A stretch of 64,000 nt of DNA. Origin: Nonomuraea guangzhouensis. GTDB lineage: Bacteria > Actinomycetota > Actinomycetes > Streptosporangiales > Streptosporangiaceae. Every line of letters starts with the position of its first letter. The stretch's first letter is position 1. The position numbers were made by a program, and so were the translations under genes. The stretch covers positions 211,113-275,112 of the forward strand of contig NZ_JAHKRM010000018.1 of the NCBI RefSeq assembly GCF_019396345.1, in the 5' to 3' direction. The notes under the pieces are model-generated. The model was not told the DNA's origin and ran no database searches. It worked only from the letters and a program-made list of their open reading frames with translations. Shown here in pieces: positions 38,731-46,600 of the stretch.

Positions 38731-38862
38731 GATGTCAGGTCCGCGCACGCCAGACCCCTGGATGTCAGACCTGCGCGCGTCAGACCTCTGGACGTCAGAC
38801 CCCCGACGTGCAAGCCTGCGCGCGTCAGACCCGTCCACGTCAGACCTGGGGGCGTCAGGTCG
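38731..38862 (+). repeat. 15-bp tandem array, intergenic, encoding a pentapeptide-repeat-like frame
   Basis: About nine units of a 15-base repeat, consensus GTCAGACCTSBGSRC, lie between the convergent bpsA-like gene and the gene ending at 38855. One unit of 14 bases is followed by one of 16, so the phase is kept. The plus strand reads SDLRA SDLWT SDPRR ASLRA SDPST SDLGA, very like pentapeptide repeats. It overlaps the last codons of the minus-strand gene. There are no unique spacers, so this is not CRISPR. Confidence 0.75.
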
Positions 38863-39448
38863 CCGCGACCACGCGTTTCTGGATGATGTGGCCGAGCCCG
38901 TCAAGGGCCAGGAGCTGCGACACCAGGTCCCCCGTCTCCCCCGGCCGCACCGGCCCCGCCCAGGCGACCGTGACGTAGTGGCCGAGCGCCCGGGCCTGCG
39001 CGCGGCTGTGCTCGGCGTTGAACGCCACCGCCTGCCGTACGAAGCCGTCCTGGGACAGCGCCTTCACCAGCGCGTTCGCCGCCCGCCCGTCGGTGAGGTT
39101 GAAGATGACGAACTGCCCCGCCCCCGAGCCGCCCGTGTACGTCCCCCGCAGCGCCTGCGTGCACCCCGCCGCCGAGGCGCCCCAGAGCGCCTCGTCGCAG
39201 TCGGCGAGCTGCTCCGCCGACTCGCGGCGCAAGGGGCCGAGCGTCTCCGTGGCGGGCGTGAACACCTCGCCCACGGTCAGCGGAGCCGCGTCACGCTGGC
39301 GGGAGTCGATGAGCGAGTAGAGCGCCGAGGTCGGCTCGCCGCGGAAGGTGGCCGGCCGGGGCTGGGGCCGTACGAACAGCAGCCAGCTCCCCACGGCGAG
39401 CACCGCCAGCACGGCGACGCCCAGCGGGATCGCGACGCGGGCCCGCAT
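38855..39448 (-). CDS. Membrane-anchored protein of unknown function, paralog of upstream gene
   Basis: 197 residues. One N-terminal transmembrane anchor (about residues 6-26), then an extracytoplasmic domain with two cysteines, CDEALWGASAAGCTQALRG, a helix (TDGRAANALVKALSQDG) and ALGHYVTVAWAG. The same order of motifs occurs in the gene at 39448-40266, so both come from one ancestor. ATG 39448 overlaps the upstream stop as TGATG; an in-frame GTG at 39451 is also possible. Last gene of the lgt - VIT1 run. I do not recognise the family. Confidence 0.78.
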   Translation of the reverse strand: MRARVAIPLGVAVLAVLAVGSWLLFVRPQPRPATFRGEPTSALYSLIDSRQRDAAPLTVGEVFTPATETLGPLRRESAEQLADCDEALWGASAAGCTQALRGTYTGGSGAGQFVIFNLTDGRAANALVKALSQDGFVRQAVAFNAEHSRAQARALGHYVTVAWAGPVRPGETGDLVSQLLALDGLGHIIQKRVVAAT

Positions 39449-40266
39449 CACGACGCCGGCCCGGTGATCGAGACGACCCGGCGGTAGACGGCCTTCTCGG
39501 CCCCCCTGAGCGTCAGTGACAACGAGACGAAGTCGTCCTTCGTCGTCGGGTCGGCGCCGTCGGCCCGGCCGATCCAGACCAGCCCGACGTAGTGGCCCAG
39601 GGCGTAGCCGCCGCCCTCGGTGTAGCCGCCCGGTGGGAAGGCGGTCTTGCCGGTGCCGACCGGGCGCGACCAGCCACCCCGGTAGAGGGTCTTGAGCGCG
39701 TCGACCAGCTCACTGGCGGCCTTGCCGTCGCGCAGGTTGAGCAGGGTGTACTGGCCGATGTAGCGGCCGTCGGTGCTGGTGTAGACACCACGGGCCGCCT
39801 GGGTGCACTCGCCGTCGGCGACGAGTTCGAGGAGGTTCTCGCCCCAGACGGCGGCCGAGCAGTCGGCGTCGAGCTTGCTGCCGGCGAGCTTGAGCGTGAG
39901 CTTCTTCTCCCCGGCGAGGGTCTTCTGCCCGAACACCTCCTTCTCGGTGAGCGGCGCGCGGTCCTTGGCCCGGTCGGCGATCGGCTGGAACAGCTTGGGC
40001 GAGGCCCAGCTGTGGTAGACCTCCGGCAGCGCCGAGTCGCCCTGCAGGATGGCGGCGCCTTCCCGCTGCTCGGGCGTGTATTCGCCCAGCGAAGATATGA
40101 CGACGACCAGCGCGAACGCCACGGCCAGCGCGCCCAGCACCGACGAGATGATCACGATGAGCTTCTGCTGCTTGGGCTGGAGTCCCAAGTGGCTGAGCAG
40201 GGGGAATTCCCAGTCGGAGGGTGGGGGGCGCCGGCGCTTGCGGGTCGCCGTTCTGGGGGCCGTCAC
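39448..40266 (-). CDS. Membrane-anchored protein of unknown function
   Basis: 272 residues. A basic cytoplasmic N-terminus (about 35 residues, RKRRRPPPSD), one transmembrane helix (about 37-60), then an extracytoplasmic domain containing CSAAVWGENLLELVADGECT, GQYTLLNLRDGKAASELVDA and YALGHYVGLVWIGR, the motifs shared with its shorter paralog downstream. Two conserved cysteines around the WG motif may form a disulfide, which would fit the DsbA-like gene in the same run. Start GTG 40266 overlaps the VIT1 stop as GTGA. Function unknown. Confidence 0.78.
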   Translation of the reverse strand: MTAPRTATRKRRRPPPSDWEFPLLSHLGLQPKQQKLIVIISSVLGALAVAFALVVVISSLGEYTPEQREGAAILQGDSALPEVYHSWASPKLFQPIADRAKDRAPLTEKEVFGQKTLAGEKKLTLKLAGSKLDADCSAAVWGENLLELVADGECTQAARGVYTSTDGRYIGQYTLLNLRDGKAASELVDALKTLYRGGWSRPVGTGKTAFPPGGYTEGGGYALGHYVGLVWIGRADGADPTTKDDFVSLSLTLRGAEKAVYRRVVSITGPAS

Positions 40267-40967
40267 AGGCCGCTACCCCCGATCAGGTTGCCGAGCCCGA
40301 ACGTGAGCCCGGCCGCCACCACGCCGACGATGAGCTGCCGCAGCCCGGAATACAGCCACGAACGCGCCGTCACCCTGGAGACCAGCGCGCCCGCCCCGAA
40401 CAGCGCCAGGCACGAGAGGATCGCCGACACCCACAGGCTCGTCACGCCGACCAGGTACGGCAGCAGCGGCAGGAACGCGCCCACGCCGAAGGACAGGAAC
40501 GACGAGCCCGCCGCCACCTTGGGCGAGGGCAGGTCGTGCGGGTCGACGCCGAGCTCGCTCTGGGCGTGGACCTCCAGGGCCTCGGCGGGGTTCGCGGAGA
40601 TCTGCCGGGCCACCTCGGCGGCGAGTTCCGGGGTCACGCCCCGGCTGACGAAGACCTGGGCGAGCTCTTCCTGCTCGGCCTCGGGGTGGCGTTCGAGCTC
40701 GCGGCGCTCGACGGCGATCTCGGCCAGGGCCAGCTCGCGCTGGCTGGCCACCGAGACGTACTCGCCGCCGGCCATCGAGAAGGCGCCGGCCGCCAGCCCC
40801 GCGATGCCCGCCAGGGCGATGACCTTGGTGTTGTCGGTGCCGCCCGCGACACCGGCGATGAGCGCGAAGTTGGACACCAGTCCGTCCATCGCCCCGAACA
40901 CCGACGGCCGCAGCCAGCCGCCGGTGACGTCACGATGCTGGTGGTGCTGCTCCGCGCCCTCGCTCAT
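40263..40967 (-). CDS. VIT1/CCC1-family metal transporter
   Basis: 234 residues with five membrane helices typical of vacuolar iron transporter relatives, which move Fe2+ or Mn2+ out of the cytoplasm. The first helix carries the family motif RPSVFGAMDGLVSNFALIAG, followed by GAFSMAGGEYVSVASQRELA. The cytoplasmic Glu-rich helical insert (IAVERRELERHPEAEQEELA) supplies metal-binding residues. ATG 40967 overlaps the lgt stop as ATGA. The overlap with lgt upstream and with the unknown protein downstream indicates one translational unit. Confidence 0.9.
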   Translation of the reverse strand: MSEGAEQHHQHRDVTGGWLRPSVFGAMDGLVSNFALIAGVAGGTDNTKVIALAGIAGLAAGAFSMAGGEYVSVASQRELALAEIAVERRELERHPEAEQEELAQVFVSRGVTPELAAEVARQISANPAEALEVHAQSELGVDPHDLPSPKVAAGSSFLSFGVGAFLPLLPYLVGVTSLWVSAILSCLALFGAGALVSRVTARSWLYSGLRQLIVGVVAAGLTFGLGNLIGGSGL

Positions 40968-42175
40968 CGCGAGTTCTTCTCCTGTTGGACGGCTGCTTCG
41001 GGGGTCTCCTTCTGCGCCGCGACCGCGCCGTCGTCGCCCGCGGGCTCGTCTGGGGACTCCGCGCGTACGACCTCAGACTCCGAAGCGTCCGCGGAATCCT
41101 CCGGTACGGACGCGGACTCCTCCTGCACGGACGCGGACTCCTCCGCTACGGACGCGGACTCCGACGGCACGACCTCAGGGTCCGCGGAATCCGCCTTGAC
41201 AACCTCAGGGTCAGGGGCGTCGTCCGGAGCCGCATCCGCGTCCCCAGCCACCGAAGCGGCGGCGACACCGTCATCCGAGTCGGCCTGGTCGGCCCCGTGA
41301 GCCGGATCCGGCGAGGCCGCATCGCCTCCGGCCGCGCGTTCGGCGGCCGGGAGGATGAACTCCTCGCTGTCCTTGTTCCGGGTCGCCCAGAAGTAGATCA
41401 GTGCCCCGATGAACACCACGATCGAGGTCCACTGGTTCAGCCGCAGGCTCACGAACGTCACCGCGTGGTCCACGCCGCCGACCGGGTCGATCCGCAGGCC
41501 CTCGATCCAGAACCGCCCCAGCGTGTAGCCGGCCACATAGAGGGCGAACAACCGCCCATGGCGCAGCGCGAACTGCTTGCCCGCCCAGAGCAGGGCGAAG
41601 CCCAGCAGAAGATCCCAGATCGACTCGTACAGGAACGTCGGGTGGTAGAGCACCCCCGGCTCGCCCCCGTGCATCTGGTCGATCTCCAGCCCCCACGGCA
41701 GCGTGGTCGGCCCGCCGTACAGCTCCTGGTTGAACCAGTTGCCCCAGCGCCCGATCGCCTGCGCGAAGGCGATGCCGGGCGCCACCGTGTCGGCCACCGC
41801 GCTGAGGGACAGGCCCCGCTTGCGGCAGGCGAGCCAGACGCCGACGCCGCCGAGCGCGATCGCGCCCCAGATGCCCAGCCCGCCTTCCCAGATGAACAGG
41901 GCCTTGTACGCCGGCTTGATCGCGCGGTCGCCGAAGTAGGTCTGCCAGTCGGTGATGACGTGGTAGAGGCGTCCGCCGATGAGTCCGAAGATCACCGCCG
42001 GCACCGAGATGTCGATGATCGTGCCCTTCTGGCCACCACGGGCGCGCCAACGGCGCTCGCTCAGCCAGACGGCGAAGATGACACCGAGCACGATGCACAG
42101 GGCGTAGGCCCGGATCGGCACGAATCCGAGATACCAGACCCCTTGGGAAGGGCTGGGAATCGAGGCAAGGGGCAT
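40964..42175 (-). CDS. lgt: Prolipoprotein diacylglyceryl transferase with long acidic tail
   Basis: Transfers diacylglycerol from phosphatidylglycerol to the lipobox Cys of prolipoproteins, the first step of lipoprotein maturation, at the membrane. 403 residues from ATG 42175. Seven membrane helices in residues 1-280 with the signature AIGRWGNWFNQELYGGPTTL and the essential Arg in FLYESIWDLLLGFALLW-flanked loops. The last roughly 120 residues are a disordered Asp/Glu/Ser/Ala tail with tandem SASVxEE units. Many lipoprotein substrates are encoded in this same window. The upstream ribosome binding site is weak. Downstream overlap with VIT1. Confidence 0.95.
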   Translation of the reverse strand: MPLASIPSPSQGVWYLGFVPIRAYALCIVLGVIFAVWLSERRWRARGGQKGTIIDISVPAVIFGLIGGRLYHVITDWQTYFGDRAIKPAYKALFIWEGGLGIWGAIALGGVGVWLACRKRGLSLSAVADTVAPGIAFAQAIGRWGNWFNQELYGGPTTLPWGLEIDQMHGGEPGVLYHPTFLYESIWDLLLGFALLWAGKQFALRHGRLFALYVAGYTLGRFWIEGLRIDPVGGVDHAVTFVSLRLNQWTSIVVFIGALIYFWATRNKDSEEFILPAAERAAGGDAASPDPAHGADQADSDDGVAAASVAGDADAAPDDAPDPEVVKADSADPEVVPSESASVAEESASVQEESASVPEDSADASESEVVRAESPDEPAGDDGAVAAQKETPEAAVQQEKNSR

Positions 42176-42201
42176 GTCAGGTGAGGGTAGCGGAAGCGGG
42201 A

Positions 42202-42975
42202 CTACTTGGCCGCCTTCGTGACCGCATCGCGAAGATCCTTTGGCGTGAAGACGACGTTGTTGTCCATGGCCGTGCCGTTCAGCTTGACGGTCGGCGTGCC
42301 CTGCAGCTTCTGCTCCTTGCTGACCTTGACGCTGTAGTCGAGCTGGGCCTGGGCGTTCTTCTGGCCGGTGATGCAGGTGTCGATGCCCGCCGCCGTGGCG
42401 CCGGCCGTCGTGGCCCAGGTCACCATCTGGTCGGTCTTGAAGCCCTGGACCGTCTCGCTGGGCTGGTTCTTGTAGAGCAGGTCGTGGAAGGCGAGCCACT
42501 GCTTGCCGTCGGTCAGGCAGCGGGCCGCGGCGCCGGCGCGCACGGAGTTGCCCTTCGTCGGCTCGGTGCTGAAGATGGTGATGGGGTGGTAGACGACCTT
42601 GGCCAGGCCCTCGGCCGCGAGGTTCCGGAACGTGCTGCCGCTCACCTCCTCCATCTGCTTGCAGGCCGGGCACTGGAAGTCCTCGAAGATGTCGATCACC
42701 GGCTTGGTGACCCCGCTCTTGGCCATGACGACCGAGCCGTCGGACTGCACGGTGGTCGGCGCCGTGTCACCGGCCAGCTCCGCCTGCGACTTGCTGGCGG
42801 CGTACCAGGCGCCGAGACCGACCGCCGCCACCGCGACCACGCCCACGGTCATGTAGGTGACGACGCGCTTGCGCTGCTCCCGCGCGCGGTCGGCGGCCTG
42901 CTGAGCTCTGATCTTCTCCCGCGCGGACTTCGCACGCTCCCCCTTGCTCATCACGCGCTCCCCCTTACTCATCAT
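42202..42975 (-). CDS. DsbA-like thioredoxin-fold membrane-anchored protein
   Basis: 257 residues. A charged N-terminus containing a duplicated MSKGER unit, one transmembrane anchor (about 38-60), then a DsbA/thioredoxin-4 domain with active-site CPAC in DIFEDFQCPACKQME and the cis-Pro loop KLQGTPTVKLNG. It probably makes or isomerises disulfides outside the membrane. ATG 42975 overlaps the MauE stop as TGATG, so the two are coupled; MauE-type proteins commonly partner with such oxidoreductases. The duplicated start region offers three Met codons (42975, 42972, 42951) as initiation sites. Confidence 0.9.
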   Translation of the reverse strand: MMSKGERVMSKGERAKSAREKIRAQQAADRAREQRKRVVTYMTVGVVAVAAVGLGAWYAASKSQAELAGDTAPTTVQSDGSVVMAKSGVTKPVIDIFEDFQCPACKQMEEVSGSTFRNLAAEGLAKVVYHPITIFSTEPTKGNSVRAGAAARCLTDGKQWLAFHDLLYKNQPSETVQGFKTDQMVTWATTAGATAAGIDTCITGQKNAQAQLDYSVKVSKEQKLQGTPTVKLNGTAMDNNVVFTPKDLRDAVTKAAK

Positions 42976-43562
42976 CAGCCCATTTCCCCTTGTCCGTGAA
43001 CGCCTTGTCCGTGAACGCCCTGCTCGTGAACGCCTTGTTCGTGAACGTCTTGTCGGTAGACACGCTCGCCACCCGCCAGCCCGAGAGCCGAGTCGAGCGC
43101 GAAGTGCCCCGGCGCGAAGCGCACGGTCCAAGCGCCCAGCACCACGAGACCGAAGTCGCGCAAGATGTCGAGCAGGTAGGCCGGCTGCTGTCCCGCCCCC
43201 AGCTGGCCGCCGCCGCCGAAGCAGCCGCAGTCGATCCGCAGGCCGTGCGCCCACGCCCAGGCGATGCCGAAGACGAAGGCGAACATGAGCAGCGCGCCGA
43301 CCACCCCGGCCACCCTGGTCATCAGGCCGACGACCAGCAGCACCCCGACCACGATCTCCAGGATCGGCAGGCCGTAGCCCACGGTCGTGGCGAGCGAGTC
43401 GGGCAGCAGTTGGTAGGCCTTGACCGCCACGACGGAGTCGGACGGATTGCCGATCTTCAGCCAACCGGCCGCGATCAGCACCCCGCCCAAGACCAGCCGG
43501 GCGACGGTCGTCACCCAGGGTACCGCCGAGCGGACGTTACGTGACGGTTGCGACGCGACCAC
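42975..43562 (-). CDS. MauE/DoxX-family redox membrane protein with repeated C-terminal tail
   Basis: 195 residues with four membrane helices and the MauE/DoxX pattern ARLVLGGVLIAAGWLKIGNP and LPILEIVVGVLLVVGLMTRV. The Cys pair in LRIDCGCFGGGG is the likely redox centre that exchanges electrons with the DsbA-like protein encoded by the overlapping downstream gene. The cytoplasmic or external tail ends in four to five VH[EG]QG units produced by a 15-bp tandem repeat. ATG or GTG at 43562 is the first gene of the run. Related pairs are known in actinobacteria for disulfide or cytochrome maturation. Confidence 0.85.
   Translation of the reverse strand: MVASQPSRNVRSAVPWVTTVARLVLGGVLIAAGWLKIGNPSDSVVAVKAYQLLPDSLATTVGYGLPILEIVVGVLLVVGLMTRVAGVVGALLMFAFVFGIAWAWAHGLRIDCGCFGGGGQLGAGQQPAYLLDILRDFGLVVLGAWTVRFAPGHFALDSALGLAGGERVYRQDVHEQGVHEQGVHGQGVHGQGEMG
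42987..43058 (-). repeat. 15-bp tandem repeat inside the MauE tail
   Basis: About five units of a 15-base repeat, plus-strand form GTGAACGCCTTGTCC, encode the C-terminal VH[EG]QG pentapeptides of the MauE-like protein. Unit length is a multiple of three, so unit number can change without a frameshift. Confidence 0.85.
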
Positions 43563-43693
43563 GGCTAGGGCTCCTCTTTCTCTGCGCTGGAAAGCGCACA
43601 GTACCGGGAACTCATCTGACCACGCCCGGCATAAGACTCGGTTAAGACAGTTTTCGCGTACTCCAGCCGTACACGATGCTCACTGAACCGACG

Positions 43694-46600
43694 TTACCCG
43701 CAGGTCAGCCTGGCGGCTCCCCAGTCCGCATGGTCATTGCTGTTGCCGTCACCGCCGTCGCCCGCCACGAGGTCCACGTAGCGGGCGCCGGTGAGGTCGG
43801 CGGTCAGTTCGTAGGCCGGGTCGGCGGCGCGCAGCACCGGGCTGTGTGCCTTGACCACCCCGTCGGCGACCACGCTGTACTCCACCGAGCCCCTGGTGGC
43901 CTGGACGTCGTCCACGCCGACGGAGGCTGTGAAGGCTTTACACCGGCCGCCGAGGTAATAACGGACGTCGGCGGGCGCGTGCGTGCCCAGCCCCTTGGCG
44001 AACGTCTGCCCGCCGATCACGATCGGCGTGCCGTCGCCCGCGCCGAGGTCGCCGTTGGAGCGGTCGCGTTCGACCGGCCCCCAGCCGTTGGCGGCACTGA
44101 CCCACTCCAGGTCGCTCGCCCAGGCGTCCGCCGTGGGCGGCGGCGGCAGCGTCCGCACCGTCGCCACCGCGCCGAGCGACTTGGCGGCCCCCGCCGCGGT
44201 GTAGACGGCACTGGCCTTCAGCTCGTAGGTGTCGTAGGACGCGTTCGCGGGCGGTGTCACCTTCCAGGTGGTCACCAGCTTGCCGCCGGGCTCCACGGTG
44301 CCGGTCCCGTCCCCGGCGACGTCCCATCCCCCGGGTACGGCCAGCGTCACCTTGACGTCCTGGGCCGCCACGTCCTCCAGGTTGACGAACGTGGTGGTGA
44401 CGTCAGAGGCCACCCCCTGCTCGAACGCGGGCGAGGCGGGCACCACGTCCAGCGACCCGCACGCCTGAGCCTCGGGATCGGCACCGAGATCCTTGACGGC
44501 GAAGTCGTCGAGGACGAAGTCGGCCCCGGCCTGCTCGGGCAGCAGCGAGCGGAGCCCCACCCAGACCTCGCCGCAGCCCGCGACCACCCGCTCGGCGAAC
44601 CGGCCCGTGGTACGCCGCTCGGGCACGGGTGTCCGCCGGGTCTCCACACTGGCGCCGCCCTTGTCGTACCCGGTCACCCAGGCGTAGGCGCCGGCCAGGG
44701 CGCTCTGGTAGCCGAACGACACCTCATAGGCGTGTCCCGGCTCGAAGCGGACGCTCTGCGGCACGGTCCGGTAGACCAGCCCCTTCCGCTCCTCGTGCGC
44801 CTTGAGCGACCAGTCGCCGCTGATCACGTCGTCGACGGTCTTGCCGTTCCAGCCCGCCCGCGTGTACGGATCATGCCGCTCCGACAGGTGCGTACGAGCG
44901 TCGAACGCGCCCCCGGCGTCACCCTTGACGAACGGCCCCCACCCCGGCTCAGCCGACTCGAACGTCTCGGTCTCACCCGCCGGATCGCTCCTGATGAGCC
45001 GTACGTCGTCCACCCGGACCTTCGCCGCACCCGCGGCGGCGGTGATCCGCAGCGTCACCGGGTCGCGCGGCGCGGTGAAGGTGACCTTGACGCGCTGGAA
45101 GTAGGTGTCGTGCTTCTCGTCCGAGGCGATGTAGTTCTTCGCCGTCGAGCGCTGGATCGTCACCTTCTGGCCACCGGCCTCCAGGGTGGTCTGCCTGGCT
45201 TGCCCGGGTTCGACCTCGACAAAGGCCGAGGCGGTGTAGGTGCGGCCCGGCTGGAGGCCGGTCAGCCGCTGCTCCAGCCGGGCCTGCGGGCCGGAGCCGA
45301 GCAGGGCCATGCGCTGGCCGCGCTCGTTCTGCTGGATGCTCACCGGGCCGGTGACCTGCCAGTCGCGCAGGCCGTCGCCGTTGAAGCCGGGATCGCGGAC
45401 GCCGCTCCCCTCGCCCCACCGGGGCGCGGCCTGGGCGGGCGCCCTGCCGGGGTAGAGCACGTACGGCACGCCCGCCTCGGCCCGCAGAGTGATCTTGCCG
45501 TCGGCCGGCGTGGCCACGCCCACCCGGACCCGGCCCTGGTCGGTGAGCTTGTAGACGGTCAGCGGCCGGGTGGCGTCCCAGGTGGTGGTGCCGCCGGCCG
45601 GGTTGTAGTGGTAGTACTTGCCCTCCCACGGCAGCAGGTACGTGCCGCCGTCGAGCACCTTGTGACCGCCCGCGAACAACTGGCGCCTGCCGTCCGCCAG
45701 CGTGCCGCGCACGCCGCCGGTGAAGACGATCTCGTCGGTGTTCCAGTCGGTGATCTGGTAGTGCTGCAGGAACTTGGCCGGCAGGTTGTACTCCCAGATG
45801 TTGCGGTAGAAGGCGGTGAAGTCGTTCTCCGCGGTCCAGCCCTCGAACTCCACGATCCGGGCGTTGCCGAGGATGGGGTGGGTGTTCCAGACGTCCTTCT
45901 CACCGTTGCGGATGAACCGGATGATCTGCGAGTTCAGCCCCTTGTTGGTGGCTCCGCCGTAGTTGAGGTCGTTGGCCCAGTGTGACCAGAGGGACGAGCG
46001 CTCCAGCTTGTCGGCCCATTCGGTGGCCACCTGCCAGCCCTGCCCGCGTAGCTCGGTGAGCAGGCGGTCGGCGACCCAGCCGTGCGGGCGGTACACGTCC
46101 ACGTACAGGACGGCCAGGTTCCGGTCGGTCTCGGCGCGCAGCTGCCGGAACCGCTTGGCGAGGGTGCCCCTGGTCAGGTCGCCGCGCTGGTCGATCAGGT
46201 ACGACTGGTCGAGCCAGTTCCAGCCCTTGGTGTCCTTGTTGACGAGCTGCTCGCTGAAGTTCTTGGCCTCGGGGTAGGACTCGGTGGCGTTGACGTGCAC
46301 GCCGAAGGTGGCGTTCCACTCCTTTCCGGTCTTGAGCAGGGCGTTGAGGTCGGCCAGGCCGCCTGCGCGCTTGTTGTAGTTGCCGCCGTAGTCGGGGTGG
46401 GCCGAGTCGTGGCCCTCCGACTGGTAGCCCTTGAGCAGGGCGAGCTGGCCCAGGCCGTCGGTGGCCAGCGAGATCCGCTTGACGTCGTCGAGCGTGCGCA
46501 GGAACGGGTGGGTGGCCTGGCTGGAGAAGTTGAACGGGATGTGCGCGATCACCCGGTCCTTGGTCTGGTCCGCGCCGGGCGCCTTGACGCCGATGCTCCT

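Noticed and set aside
38731..38862. CRISPR array
   Set aside because: Repeats are 15 bp and directly adjacent, with no unique spacers and no cas genes nearby.
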